Assembly (NCBI RefSeq): GCF_001186365.1
Contig: NZ_LDTZ01000015.1
Coordinates: forward strand, 434,001-498,000
Length of the DNA: 64,000 bases
Source of the DNA: Gordonia jacobaea
GTDB taxonomy: Bacteria; Actinomycetota; Actinomycetes; Mycobacteriales; Mycobacteriaceae
Direction of reading: 5' to 3'
A program made the position numbers and the translations under genes. Of the stretch, positions 10,736 through 20,451 are shown one piece after another (within the stretch, counting starts at the first letter, position 1; each line of letters starts with the position of its first letter). The notes below the pieces were generated by a model. The model searched no databases, was not told where the DNA came from, and saw nothing but the letters and a program-made list of their open reading frames with translations.

Positions 10736-13700
10736 TCAGACAATGCGCCCAGCGGTCGCCGCCGAAGCGAGTGCGCTCATGCCGGCAGCAGCAGCGAGCG
10801 CGGAGATATCGGCGAGCTCGCGCTCACGCCGCGCTCCTGCGGGCGCGCGGGATGCCGCGGCCATCCGACACCGCAGTACCCCTGGCGTACTGGCCTGGGT
10901 CTCGGACAATTCTCGCGCACGCCCGAGCGCTTCGATAGCGGCGTCGTCGTCGCCGATCAGGAAATACAACTCCGCGAGGGCGAGGTCGACCGGGCCGATG
11001 CACCCGACCTGCCCCACGGTGGCGATGCAGCGCGTGAATCGACCGAGGTACTCGATGAAGGGCTCTGCGCGATCGGTCAATTCGAGTTCGACGACGACGC
11101 CGGCCAGGATCACTGCCTGCGCGAGCGACGTCCACATCATGGGTTCTCGCTCCACCAGCCAGGCGTCGATCATCGTGATCGCGAGGTCGACGTCTCCGTG
11201 GATACCCGCAACGGTGGCGACGCCCGAGGCCAGCAGCGTCGCAACGGAATTGCCCGGCGCACCGGACACCACGGAGCGCACCCACTCCAGGCGGTCGCTT
11301 CCATCGATTCCCAGGACGTCGTCGACGATCTGCTCGAACATCCCCTCCTGCGTTGCCATCGCCATCATCGCGAGCGCACCACTACCTGCGACGTAGAGTT
11401 GCGTCTGCTGGTGGACCGCGTACGCCGTCTCGAAATGCGTACGCGCACGGTCGAATTCACCATGCCACACCGCGATGGCCGCCTCCATCCACCGCAGTTG
11501 TGCGCGCAGTATCGGTAGGCGCATTCGTTCGCTGCCGACGATCCCGCGCCGTAGGTGCCGTTCGGCGGCGTCAAGGTCGCCGAGTGTCATCGTCGCCATC
11601 GACAGCACGGAATCGACGATCACCTCATCGAGCGCCGATGACGCATGCGGAAGTTCGCGAATGGCGACACCGAGTGCGACCGCCTCCTGTGCCCGATCGG
11701 CGACACCGGAGTACGTGAGCAGGCGCGCGACCATGACGTCGGCGAGCACGTCGGAATCATCGAGCCGGCGCGCGAGCACCTCCGCACGGGCGAGAAGCGT
11801 CGCAGGAATCGCCGCGTCGCGGTTGTAGCAGGTGCCAACGGCCAACGCGCCCAATACCCGTGCGCTGCTCGCGGCGTCGCCGTCGGTGAACTCACCGACG
11901 GTCGTCAAGATGTCCTGGAGCGGGCCGGTCTCGGTTCCCGGCGCAACCCACGGCCATCCCCCGCCGGACCTGATCAACGTGGCGGCGAGACGTCCAGCCG
12001 TCTGCGGACTCCCCGAACGCATCGCGTCCGTCAGCCGTTCGCCCACCATCTCGAGCACCGTCGCGACGTTTCCGGCACGCAAATGGGCGTCGAGCAGGTC
12101 GACGAGCAGGGCATCACGCATTGCGACGTCGGCCACCGCCTGATCGGACGCCTCATATGTGCGTAGAGCGGCATCGAGCCAGTACGCGGCGTTGATCGAA
12201 TCCCATCGTGACGTCGCGTCGGCCGCGACTCGACGACACGCCTCGATCACGTCGGCGACCTCGGCCAACGGCAGGGCTCGCAGGAGATGACCGGCCCGCC
12301 GCGCCAACGAAGCCGAATCCGTCGACGGCGCGAGCACGTCGGCTGTCCGCAGGTGAATTCTGCAGCGCCGCAACGTTTTGATGCCCGCCATCGCTTCTTC
12401 GCGCAGCAACGCGTGCCCGAACACGGCACGCCCGTGTCCAGCGTCGGTCACCACTATCCGCTCGTCGACGGCGTCGTCGATGCAGTCGGCGACCTCGTCG
12501 ACATCACGGTCCATCACCTGAGCGAGAAGAGGGACGTCGATGTCGCCACCGCCGATGACAGCGGCATAGCCGACGACCTCACGTGTCGCGGGGTCGAGCG
12601 AGGCGAGGCGTCGATCGAGTACCGAACGGACGGCAGCCGGAACGACTTCTCGGCGTTGCGAATCCGGCAGCCGCGCATACTCTGTGACGAAGAGCGGGTT
12701 ACCGCCGGTGCGGTCGACGAGCTCGTCGAGCTCGCCCTGCGAGAGCTCGACGTCGGATATCTCTCGTACCAATGCCGTGACCTCGTGGCGTGCCAACGCG
12801 GGAACATCCACGACACGACCCCCTGCCCGCACCATCGCCGAACGCAGGCGAGCGATCGCAGGCCCGCCCTCCTCGTCTCGCACCGTGACGACCACCCGCA
12901 CCGCCACCCGCTGCAACGTGGTCAGGTAGACCAGCAGGTCTATCGACATCGGATCCGCCCACTGCGCGTCGTCGACGATGACGGTGACCGGTCGCGATGC
13001 AGCGCGTGACTCGAGGAGTGCCTGTACACGTTCGTACACAGCGAACCGTGCGGCGTCGGCGTCGACGCCGGGTGGAACCGACAACACCGAGTCGGCGTCG
13101 GCGTTCAGTCCGCGGCACAGTTGACGCATCGGCCACCACGCCGGAATGCCCTGGGAATCAGGACATCTCACCCACACGACGACGTCGCCGTTGGCCGACG
13201 CCATTCGAGCTGCCTCTTCGGCGAGCCTGGTCTTCCCGATCCCTGCCGCACCCCACAGCGCGAGCCATCGCGTGATCGGACCCCGGTCGTCGACGAAAAG
13301 CGTTGCCAGCGTGCGCCTCTGCGCATCACGTCCGACAAGGGTGCCTTCCGGCTCGGCCGCCACTCCTTCAACGGCGGCAGTGACGTCCGGAGCCCCGGCG
13401 TATGCGTCGCGTGCGCCGACCCCTGGCGCAGCAGGATTTTCGGCATCAGAGTTGTCGGCATCGATCCCGGTGATCGGCGAGGGCACCGTGCCGGCCCCCG
13501 ACCAGCGGGGCGCGCGCGGCCACGCGGCGATTTCGGCGTCGTGGCGCAGAATGGCGCCCTGCAGATCGCGCAGTTCGTTGCCCGGGTCGAGGCCCAGTTC
13601 GTCGTCGAGTCGTCGAACATGCTCTGTGTAGGCCGCGAGCGCATCGGCACCTCGGCCCGCACGGTAGAGCGCCATCATGTGCAACCAGACAGCACGATCG

Positions 13701-14281
13701 CGGAGCGGATCGAGCGCGCGCAACGCCGCTGTCTCGGTGAGCGCCTGACCGGTGTCGCCGTGTGCGAGCAGCGTCGTGATGTGCGCCTCCGTGACGGAAA
13801 GTCGAGTTTCGGACGCCGCAACGGAATCGGCGCCAACCCACTTCTCGTCGGCCATATCTGCCAACAGGGGTCCACGCCACAGTCGGCGTGCCTGTTCGCA
13901 GAGTTGCAGTGCGTCATGCCAACGAGCGCCGTCGACCTCGTCGCGAATCCTGCGCGCGAGCGCGAGGTACTCGACAAGGTCGACGGAGTCGTCGGCGATG
14001 GTCAGTCGATATCCGGGATTGACCCTCTCGATGGGCGACGGCCCACCGGACTCGCCCCGCAGCGCGCGCCGCAGATTGGAGATGTAGGCCTGCAGGCTCG
14101 TCGTTGCGGCGGGCGGCGGATGCGTGCCCCACACCGAATCGATCAGCCGATCAACCGACACCACCGCGCCGCGCGCAAGGATCAACGCGCCCAGGACGAT
14201 TCGCTGCTTGGGCGATCCCAGGTCGACTGTCTCGCCCGCGCGACGCACCTCGAGGGGACCGAGGATCAGATACTCCCGCAT
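10736..14281 (-). CDS. large SARP-type regulator with AAA/NTPase and helical repeat domains (AfsR/LuxR-like architecture)
   Basis: Protein of 1181 aa. Domains in order: winged-helix DNA-binding domain (residues 1-76), bacterial transcriptional activator domain (about 98-245), a linker rich in Ala/Asp/Pro, an AAA/STAND NTPase with Walker A GAAGIGKT (344-351) and Walker B-like TVIVDDAQW, then a long alpha-helical region likely made of TPR-like repeats to the C-terminus. ATP-dependent SARP regulators often control secondary metabolism or stress genes. The ATG follows the MFS stop by 8 nt with GGGGAGAG just upstream, so pump and regulator form one operon. The frame stays open upstream through the MFS gene, which is a high-GC artefact. 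Confidence 0.9.
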   Translation of the reverse strand: MREYLILGPLEVRRAGETVDLGSPKQRIVLGALILARGAVVSVDRLIDSVWGTHPPPAATTSLQAYISNLRRALRGESGGPSPIERVNPGYRLTIADDSVDLVEYLALARRIRDEVDGARWHDALQLCEQARRLWRGPLLADMADEKWVGADSVAASETRLSVTEAHITTLLAHGDTGQALTETAALRALDPLRDRAVWLHMMALYRAGRGADALAAYTEHVRRLDDELGLDPGNELRDLQGAILRHDAEIAAWPRAPRWSGAGTVPSPITGIDADNSDAENPAAPGVGARDAYAGAPDVTAAVEGVAAEPEGTLVGRDAQRRTLATLFVDDRGPITRWLALWGAAGIGKTRLAEEAARMASANGDVVVWVRCPDSQGIPAWWPMRQLCRGLNADADSVLSVPPGVDADAARFAVYERVQALLESRAASRPVTVIVDDAQWADPMSIDLLVYLTTLQRVAVRVVVTVRDEEGGPAIARLRSAMVRAGGRVVDVPALARHEVTALVREISDVELSQGELDELVDRTGGNPLFVTEYARLPDSQRREVVPAAVRSVLDRRLASLDPATREVVGYAAVIGGGDIDVPLLAQVMDRDVDEVADCIDDAVDERIVVTDAGHGRAVFGHALLREEAMAGIKTLRRCRIHLRTADVLAPSTDSASLARRAGHLLRALPLAEVADVIEACRRVAADATSRWDSINAAYWLDAALRTYEASDQAVADVAMRDALLVDLLDAHLRAGNVATVLEMVGERLTDAMRSGSPQTAGRLAATLIRSGGGWPWVAPGTETGPLQDILTTVGEFTDGDAASSARVLGALAVGTCYNRDAAIPATLLARAEVLARRLDDSDVLADVMVARLLTYSGVADRAQEAVALGVAIRELPHASSALDEVIVDSVLSMATMTLGDLDAAERHLRRGIVGSERMRLPILRAQLRWMEAAIAVWHGEFDRARTHFETAYAVHQQTQLYVAGSGALAMMAMATQEGMFEQIVDDVLGIDGSDRLEWVRSVVSGAPGNSVATLLASGVATVAGIHGDVDLAITMIDAWLVEREPMMWTSLAQAVILAGVVVELELTDRAEPFIEYLGRFTRCIATVGQVGCIGPVDLALAELYFLIGDDDAAIEALGRARELSETQASTPGVLRCRMAAASRAPAGARRERELADISALAAAAGMSALASAATAGRIV

Positions 14282-14289
14282 CTCTCCCC

Positions 14290-15876
14290 TCACACCTGTG
14301 GACCGGAATGTCGGAAAAACGGCGATTTCGAGTGTACGACCGGCATCGCAACGATGTTGGCTGTCTGAGCCGGATCGACCGACCCGACAGCATCGACACT
14401 CGCACGCGCCGACCGCATTGCCACGATCACCACGACCGCACCGAGTGCCGCGATCGCGGCGCTGATCCACAACGCGCGGCCGAGCGCGTCGACGTAGGCG
14501 GCGGGCTGTCCGCCGTTCAAGACCGACACCGCGGGAAATACCGCACCCAGTGCTGCCACGCCGAGCGCGATTCCCGACTGACGGAAGACATCGTTGACAC
14601 CGGCGGCAAGACCCGCGTCGTCGTGCGCTGCCTCGGCCAACACCACCCCGCTCATCACGGGATTGAACACACCCGCACCGACGCAGGCCACGAGAAAGCC
14701 GGGCACCATGATCCAGCCACTGCTGTGCTCGCCGGCACGCGTCATCCAGACCAGTCCGGCGGCGACCGCGACCAGGGCCGTCGAGAGCAGCACCCAGGGC
14801 GCGACGCGTCCGACGACGCGATCGGTGAGACCCGCGACGACGAGCATGACCATCGTCCCCGGCAGATACACGAGGCCCGCGGCGATCGCCGACATCCCGA
14901 GCACCCCCTGCAGGTAGATGGTCACGTACACGAACACGGCGAACATCGACGCACTGATCGCGAACGTCGCGACCTGAGCTCCCGTAAAGGCAGGGTTGGT
15001 GAACATGCGCAGCGGCAGCATAGGTTGCGCGACAACGGATTCGACGACGATGAACGCAACGAGCGCGATCCCGGCGATGCCGAATGCGCTCAGGGTGACC
15101 GCATCCGCCCAACCGCGCGCGTTGGCTTCGACGAGTCCATAGGTCAGCGCACCCAGCGCGAGAACAACGCTGAGCTGACCCCAGACGTCGCCCCGTCGCG
15201 GACAACTACTCGCGGACTCGTCGATCCAGCGTGTCGCGTAGACCATTGCAATCCCCAGCGGAATGTTGACGACGAAGATCGCGCGCCAGTCGATCCAGTC
15301 GGTGAGGACGCCGCCGAGCAGTGGCCCCACAGCGAACGACGCTCCGATGGTCGCCCCATAGGCCGCCAATGCCTTGGTCCGTTCCTCTTTCCCGGGAAAT
15401 GCGTTCGCCAGCAACGCAAGTGACGAGGCAAACAGCAGCGCGGCGCCGAGCCCCTGGCCGACACGAGCGGCATTCAAGGTGCCGATGTCACCCGCAGCCG
15501 CACAGACCGCGGACCCGATGGTGAACACCACGGCGCCGACGACGAAGACGCGGCGTCGGCCGATGCGGTCGGCCCATGCACCTGCGCTGAGAACGATCGT
15601 CGCCAACGCCAGCGTGTATCCATCGATCACCCATTTGAGCGAGGTCATCCCCGCGTCGAACTCGCGTGCCATCGCGGGGAGCGCTGTGTTGACCACCGCG
15701 ATGTCGAGCATGAGCATCGCGGTTGCCACACACACCACGGCGAGCGTCACGCGCTGGACCGGCGTCCACCTCGGCTTTACAACGTCGGCGGGGCTGTCGG
15801 GCCGCCAGCTGGAGCCGGTTGCGTGAGCGTGTGCTGTACGAATGTGTGGCCTGTGACTGCGTTTCGTCTGCGCCAT
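14290..15876 (-). CDS. MFS drug/efflux transporter, DHA2-type (14 TM)
   Basis: Protein of 528 aa with about 14 hydrophobic segments. The family motifs are visible: LDIAVVNTALP (about 57-67), WVIDGYTL, and loop motif A GAWADRIGRRR (99-109). The N-terminal 35 residues are hydrophilic and His/Arg-rich. It is expected to export toxic small molecules or metabolites by proton antiport. An AAGG sequence precedes the ATG. It is the first gene of an operon with the SARP-AAA regulator, a layout typical of a self-regulated export system. Confidence 0.9.
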   Translation of the reverse strand: MAQTKRSHRPHIRTAHAHATGSSWRPDSPADVVKPRWTPVQRVTLAVVCVATAMLMLDIAVVNTALPAMAREFDAGMTSLKWVIDGYTLALATIVLSAGAWADRIGRRRVFVVGAVVFTIGSAVCAAAGDIGTLNAARVGQGLGAALLFASSLALLANAFPGKEERTKALAAYGATIGASFAVGPLLGGVLTDWIDWRAIFVVNIPLGIAMVYATRWIDESASSCPRRGDVWGQLSVVLALGALTYGLVEANARGWADAVTLSAFGIAGIALVAFIVVESVVAQPMLPLRMFTNPAFTGAQVATFAISASMFAVFVYVTIYLQGVLGMSAIAAGLVYLPGTMVMLVVAGLTDRVVGRVAPWVLLSTALVAVAAGLVWMTRAGEHSSGWIMVPGFLVACVGAGVFNPVMSGVVLAEAAHDDAGLAAGVNDVFRQSGIALGVAALGAVFPAVSVLNGGQPAAYVDALGRALWISAAIAALGAVVVIVAMRSARASVDAVGSVDPAQTANIVAMPVVHSKSPFFRHSGPQV

Positions 15877-16005
15877 GACTTCTGCCTTTGTGTCGATCCT
15901 TCAGGGACGACGACAGAGTGCGATGACGCGCTTGGCGATCCCTTGTCGACTTCTTGACGCGGGTAATTACGGCGCAGATGTGGTTGGAGCGTCGACGCTC
16001 AGAAC

Positions 16006-16515
16006 TCAGTCACGTTCGAGGTAGAAGTAGAAATGGCGGCCGCCGATGAGGCCGCCGGTGCCGTTCATGATGCCCATCACCGTGGTGTCGTCGACGCGCT
16101 TGAAGTGGTCGATCACCGGCTGGCCGTCGTAGACCATCGACGCAGTGACCTCGCCGCGGAACTCGATGGTCCACAGCGACGCTTCACCCTTACCGACGCG
16201 GGTGTTGGAATACAGCTCACCCGATTCGTTGCGACATACCAGCGGTTGCACCTCACTGAGCGAGATGAAGTTCTTACCGTGCCAACCGATCTTGGTCAGT
16301 AGCCCGTTCATCGCATGCCCGGTGGCGAACTCGCCACCGCGCCAACTCCCGAGCATGTCTGCCGGTCTGAGTGTCTCCAGGTCGGCCCAGACCGCGTCGA
16401 GGTCGGCGTCGGCGATGGTGCTGCGAGCGGCACGCAGCTCAACGAACCGCGCCCGTGCGGCCTCGCGGCGTGCGTCGACAGCGTTCTCGGTAGGTGTCTG
16501 CGAACTCACGGTCAC
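16006..16515 (-). CDS. GXWXG/DUF4334 domain protein
   Basis: Protein of 169 aa. LGSWRGG matches the GXWXG motif and the C-terminal half (SMVYDGQPVIDHFKRVDD, then VMGIMNGTG and FYFYLERD) matches the DUF4334 pattern. Proteins of this type are common in actinobacteria; no function is established to my knowledge. The GTG at 16515 is chosen because GGGGAGA lies 5 nt upstream; an ATG 18 codons earlier is the alternative. It appears monocistronic, at the end of the accessory block. Confidence 0.75.
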   Translation of the reverse strand: MTVSSQTPTENAVDARREAARARFVELRAARSTIADADLDAVWADLETLRPADMLGSWRGGEFATGHAMNGLLTKIGWHGKNFISLSEVQPLVCRNESGELYSNTRVGKGEASLWTIEFRGEVTASMVYDGQPVIDHFKRVDDTTVMGIMNGTGGLIGGRHFYFYLERD

Positions 16516-16641
16516 GAAATCTCCCCGACGGCTGGGCGCACCGATACACACGGCGCGGCTTTTTCTCACCGTATCGGATCGAGCGATCGGGTGTGTCCGC
16601 AGTCACCGGCGCGAGTGCCGCCGTTCGTGCCCGTCGCCAAC

Positions 16642-17571
16642 TCACGGATGAGCGTGCGCGGGAACCCCTCCGACGAGTTCGGCGCAGCGTTCGGCGAGTT
16701 CACGGCGGTCCGAACCGGGAAGTTGAGACTCGTGCACCTGGACGCGCACCGCGAGACCGCGGGTGCGCAGCACGCGTCGCAGCGTGTCGGCGGGCGAATC
16801 GTCGCCGATGAAACCTGGTGCGGCCGTGACCATTCCGGAGACTTCGAATTCAACGTGCAGCGGAATGACAGGCACTCCGGCGTCGATCGCCGCCTGGAAG
16901 AACGCGGGTCGGAAGTCACCGCGGGCACGTCCGCACCACGTGGTGCCCTCCGGGAAGACCGCCACCGAGTTGTCGGCCTGCAGTTCTGCCACCGCCCGAT
17001 CGACGGTTGCGGGCAGGGTACGCAGCGAGCCGCGGTCGATCGAGATGATTCCGAGCCGCCGAGCGAGCGTCGACACGACGGGCATCGACATCACGTCGCA
17101 TTTGGCGACGAACCGAGCCGGGTTGACGACGGCGACAGCGAGGATGTCGAGATATGAGATGTGATTGGAGACCACGAGCCCACGGGTGCTCGCGGAGAAC
17201 GGTCGACGATCGTCGATCACCACTCGAACCCCCACCGACCACAGCAGGGTTCGCGCACTCGTGCGGATGTATGCCCGACGCAGGAGGCGCGGCAGGAACA
17301 CCATGAGCGACCCCACCAGCAGGACGACGGCCGTCGATGCCGCGAGCAGCGCGACCCGAATCGCGACGACGAACACATTCGCCGGGGCGAACGGATTGTC
17401 GGCGTGGCAGAGGTCACCGCACGGGCTGGCCGGGTACCACGCGTGACGAGGAGTACCGGTCGCAGGTGACGTGGAGTCGTGGGCGGGAGCAGGATGCACT
17501 GTGGGCGCCACTGTCTGCGTTGACAGTTGTCCGGCGGACGTCGGAGGGCTGATGATCGCTGCGGCCGTCAT
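16642..17571 (-). CDS. 1-acylglycerol-3-phosphate O-acyltransferase-like (PlsC family, Rv3026c-like)
   Basis: Protein of 309 aa. A hydrophobic segment near residues 70-95 probably anchors it in the membrane. The acyltransferase motifs are NHISYLD (HX4D) and FPEGTTW. It likely moves an acyl chain onto a lysophospholipid or related acceptor. The ATG has GTGAGG 6 nt upstream and lies 7 nt after the stop of the GNAT gene, so the two are co-transcribed. The pair resembles ornithine-lipid-type OlsB/OlsA pairs, but specificity cannot be read from sequence. Confidence 0.85.
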   Translation of the reverse strand: MTAAAIISPPTSAGQLSTQTVAPTVHPAPAHDSTSPATGTPRHAWYPASPCGDLCHADNPFAPANVFVVAIRVALLAASTAVVLLVGSLMVFLPRLLRRAYIRTSARTLLWSVGVRVVIDDRRPFSASTRGLVVSNHISYLDILAVAVVNPARFVAKCDVMSMPVVSTLARRLGIISIDRGSLRTLPATVDRAVAELQADNSVAVFPEGTTWCGRARGDFRPAFFQAAIDAGVPVIPLHVEFEVSGMVTAAPGFIGDDSPADTLRRVLRTRGLAVRVQVHESQLPGSDRRELAERCAELVGGVPAHAHP

Positions 17572-17578
17572 ACGAACC

Positions 17579-18406
17579 TCACTCTCGGGGAGATACTGCG
17601 AGTCGCGCGCCTGTCGCACGAAGTCTGTCGAGGTAGCGGGTGTTGGCGTGTTCGCGGTCGATGATCGTGACGAAGTCGCCGACGTCGAAGATCTCGTCGA
17701 CCGCCGGGTCACCGCACACCGTCGCGCCGAGGCGTAGGTAGGCACGCAGCAGCGGCGGGAGGGTGAGAGTCGACGGTGGCTCGATCTCGCCGAGGGTGCG
17801 GCCGTCGATCAGTGGGGTGTGCAGCGGGAAGGTTCGCCACGGCGCCCGGTGGCGGGCGAGCACGTGGTCGCGGACGCCGCGCAGCGTCGAACCCCGCAGT
17901 TCCTCACCGGGGCCACCGAGCGGAACCGAGACGCAGCCCATCAGGTAGCGGTAGTCCGCATCGTCGAGGTATCGCAGCACCGCGGCCCAGAGCAGCGCGG
18001 TGATCGCGCCGTGGCGATGGCCCGGCGCCACGCATGCGCGACCCATCTCGACGACCGACCCGCCGATCTCGTTGATCTCGGTCAGGTCGAACTCGGTTGC
18101 CGAGTACCAGCCGCCCGCGGCGATGGCTCGCGGCGGTGCGAGCAGTCGGGCGCAGCCGAGGACGCCGTACACGTCGTCGATGGCGACGAGGTGCTCGGCG
18201 AAGTCGTCGACGTGGTCGGCGTCGCGGCGGGTTGTCGGGTCGCCGATCTGATCGGAGAAGCCCGGCTCTGCGGCGAAGACGTCGTAGCGGAGCCGTTGGA
18301 CGGCGTCGATCAGCTCCGGGCACTCGGTGAGGACGATCCGCAGGCGCCCGGCATCGACCAGGGTGCGGCTGTGTGCAACACCGCGGGTGTCCAGTACGTC
18401 TGTCAT
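17579..18406 (-). CDS. GNAT-type acyltransferase (OlsB/hemolysin-like, Rv3027c-like)
   Basis: Protein of 275 aa. Sequence features are LRYDVFAAEPGF, HLVAIDD, the GGSVVEMGRACVAPGHRHG acceptor/CoA region and ITALLWAAVLRYL, which fit the OlsB-like (acyl-ACP or acyl-CoA dependent) family. In other bacteria such enzymes N-acylate ornithine; here the substrate is unproven. The chosen ATG is 8 codons inside a TTG-start version. It is followed within 7 nt by the PlsC-like gene. A strong hairpin and a palindromic repeat separate it from etfA upstream. Confidence 0.8.
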   Translation of the reverse strand: MTDVLDTRGVAHSRTLVDAGRLRIVLTECPELIDAVQRLRYDVFAAEPGFSDQIGDPTTRRDADHVDDFAEHLVAIDDVYGVLGCARLLAPPRAIAAGGWYSATEFDLTEINEIGGSVVEMGRACVAPGHRHGAITALLWAAVLRYLDDADYRYLMGCVSVPLGGPGEELRGSTLRGVRDHVLARHRAPWRTFPLHTPLIDGRTLGEIEPPSTLTLPPLLRAYLRLGATVCGDPAVDEIFDVGDFVTIIDREHANTRYLDRLRATGARLAVSPRE

Positions 18407-18486
18407 GCCCCAGATGAAAGCCAGTCGCAACGACCGGCCTGCTACGTGCGCGTGACGTGTCGGGGCGCGCTCGGTGAACAGAAAGC

Positions 18487-18520
18487 AGCGATCCCCGGCC
18501 CAGGTGGGTCGGGGATCGCT
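18487..18520 (-). terminator. rho-independent-type terminator of the etfBA operon
   Basis: AGCGATCCCCG and CGGGGATCGCT form a perfect 11-bp stem that continues inside through CCCA/TGGG. On the minus strand it is followed by the T-rich GCTTTCTGTT. It lies 74 bp after the etfA stop codon. Confidence 0.8.
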
Positions 18521-18526
18521 GTGGGT

Positions 18527-18597
18527 GGTTTCGACAGGCTCAACCAGCGGGCCCGCTGATCGAGCGATTAACCGCTGATCGAGCTTGTCGAGATCAC
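18527..18597. repeat. palindromic intergenic repeat (GTTTCGACA... type)
   Basis: GGTTTCGACAGGCTCAACC with AGCGG, and CCGCTGATCGAGCTTGTCGA further on, form long imperfect complementary arms; ATCGAGCG and CCGCTGATCGAGC repeat within. The right edge touches the etfA stop codon. Palindromes with this word occur widely between genes in actinobacteria; their role is not settled. Confidence 0.6.
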
Positions 18598-19547
18598 TTG
18601 CGCTTCTTGACCTCTTCGGTCAGCTGCGGTGCGACGTTGAAGAGGTCGCCGACGATGCCGAAGTCAGAGATCTCGAAGATCGGTGCTTCCTCATCCTTGT
18701 TGACGGCGACGATCGTCTTCGAGGTCTGCATGCCTGCGCGGTGCTGGATGGCGCCCGAGATGCCCAGGGCGACGTAGAGCTGCGGCGACACGGTCTTACC
18801 GGTCTGACCGACCTGGAACTGGCCCGGGTAGTAGCCCGAGTCGACGGCGGCACGCGAGGCGCCGACAGCGGCACCGAGCGAGTCGGCGAGTTCCTCGACG
18901 ACGGAGAACTTCTCGGCGCTTCCGACGCCACGACCACCGGAGACGACGATCGACGCCTCGGTGAGCTCCGGACGGTCGCCACCGACGTTCGGCTCGACCT
19001 TGGTGATCTTCACGCCACCCTCCTGCGCCGGGACCTCGACGTCGACGCGCTCGCCCGCAGCAGCCTGCGGTGCGGCCTCGACGCCACCGGGGCGCACGGA
19101 GAAGATCGGGGTGTCGCCCTTGGCCTGCGCGTCGACGGTGAACGCGCCACCGAAGATCGAGTGGACGCCGACAGCGCCTTCCTTGACGTCGACGACGTCG
19201 GCGAGCACGCCCGAGCCGAGACGCACGGCAAGACGGCCTGCGATCTCCTTGCCGTCGGCGTTGGCCGCGACGAGGATGCCCGCGGGCGATGCCTGCTCAG
19301 CGACCGACGACAGGACGTCGACCTTGGGGCTGATCAGGTAGTTGGCGGCGTCGTCGGACTCGGCGACGTAGATCTTCTCGGCACCGGCGGCCTTGAGGTC
19401 GTCGATGATGCCGTCGGCGCCACCGGGTGCGCCGACCACGACGGCCGACGGCGTACCGAGTGCACGAGCGGCGGTGATCAGTTCGTTGGTCACCTTCTTG
19501 AGGGCGCCCTCGGCGTCCTGTTCGACCAGAACGAGTACTTCTGCCAT
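18594..19547 (-). CDS. etfA: electron transfer flavoprotein alpha subunit
   Basis: Protein of 317 aa. The FAD-binding C-terminal domain is clear: [51 protein letters not shown] and the [19 protein letters not shown] segment. With EtfB it carries electrons from acyl-CoA and other dehydrogenases to the membrane ETF:quinone oxidoreductase. A Shine-Dalgarno CAGGAG precedes the ATG. It is the second gene of the etfBA operon (83-bp gap) and is followed by a strong terminator. It corresponds to fixB, Rv3028c. Confidence 0.96.
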   Translation of the reverse strand: MAEVLVLVEQDAEGALKKVTNELITAARALGTPSAVVVGAPGGADGIIDDLKAAGAEKIYVAESDDAANYLISPKVDVLSSVAEQASPAGILVAANADGKEIAGRLAVRLGSGVLADVVDVKEGAVGVHSIFGGAFTVDAQAKGDTPIFSVRPGGVEAAPQAAAGERVDVEVPAQEGGVKITKVEPNVGGDRPELTEASIVVSGGRGVGSAEKFSVVEELADSLGAAVGASRAAVDSGYYPGQFQVGQTGKTVSPQLYVALGISGAIQHRAGMQTSKTIVAVNKDEEAPIFEISDFGIVGDLFNVAPQLTEEVKKRK

Positions 19548-19630
19548 TGTTTTGCTCCTGGATGTCTGGTGGCCTGCGGCGAGTCTGTCGACTGCGCGGG
19601 CCGGTGAGGTGGTCTCGGTGCGTTCGGCGC

Positions 19631-20416
19631 CTAGATGATCTTCTGGCCGACCAGGTACTCGGCAACCTTCACGCCGCCGTCGCCCTCGTCGGTGACACGC
19701 TCACCCGCGGTCTTCGGAGGCTTCGGGGTCGAGCTGGTGACGGTCGTGCCCGCATTCTCGAGGCCCACATCGGAAGGCTCGACGTCGATCTCGGCGAGGC
19801 CGACGACCTGAACTTCCTTCTTCTTGGCGGCCATGATGCCCTTGAAGGACGGGAAGCGCGGCTCGTTGATCTTCTCGTTGACGCTGACGATCGCGGGAAG
19901 CTCGGCCTCGACGTGGTAGATGCCGTCGTCGGTCTCGCGCTCACCCTTGAGAGACTCGCCCTCGACGGTCAGCTTGCGCAGATGCGTGAGGTGCGGCAGT
20001 TCGAGGTACTCGGCGATCATCGCGGGGATCGCACCGACGCGACCGTCGGTGGCCTCATTACCTGCGATGACCAGCTCGACACCCTCGACGGTGCCGAGTG
20101 CGCGGGCGAGCACGTACGCGGTCTGAACCGCGTCCGAACCGTGCAGCGCATCGTCCTTGATGTGGATGGCCTTGTCGGCACCCATCGACAGTGCCTTGCG
20201 GATGGCTTCGGTGGCACGCTCGGGACCTGCGGTGAGGATGGTGACCTCGCCTCCGTTGGCCTCCTTGATCTGCAGCGCTTCCTCGACCGCGCGCTCGTTG
20301 ATCTCGTCGAGCACGGCGTCAGCGGCCTCGCGATCGAGCGTGTAGTCGGTCTCGGAGAGCTTTCGCTCGGACCAGGTGTCCGGAACCTGCTTGATCAGAA
20401 CGACAATGTTTGTCAT
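19631..20416 (-). CDS. etfB: electron transfer flavoprotein beta subunit
   Basis: Protein of 261 aa. The N-terminus MTNIVVLIKQVPDTW and the EtfB signature region (VEAELPAIVSVNEKINEPRFPSFKGIMAAKKK) are clear. It binds AMP and docks dehydrogenase partners. It leads the etfBA operon. GGAGG lies about 12 nt upstream of the ATG, a rather long spacing. A CTTACC/GGTAAG dyad 36-51 bp upstream may be an operator. It corresponds to fixA, Rv3029c. Confidence 0.96.
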   Translation of the reverse strand: MTNIVVLIKQVPDTWSERKLSETDYTLDREAADAVLDEINERAVEEALQIKEANGGEVTILTAGPERATEAIRKALSMGADKAIHIKDDALHGSDAVQTAYVLARALGTVEGVELVIAGNEATDGRVGAIPAMIAEYLELPHLTHLRKLTVEGESLKGERETDDGIYHVEAELPAIVSVNEKINEPRFPSFKGIMAAKKKEVQVVGLAEIDVEPSDVGLENAGTTVTSSTPKPPKTAGERVTDEGDGGVKVAEYLVGQKII

Positions 20417-20451
20417 GGGTCTACGTCGACCTCCTGCGTCGGGTTCGGCAA

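Noticed and set aside
13121-14368. 415-codon plus-strand open frame opposite the SARP gene
   Set aside because: It is the antisense of the SARP DNA-binding and activator domains and has no recognisable domain.
14282-15205. Upstream continuation of the SARP regulator frame through the MFS gene
   Set aside because: The MFS frame has all its transporter motifs; the continuation is Arg-rich shadow sequence, and a good start with Shine-Dalgarno exists at 14281.
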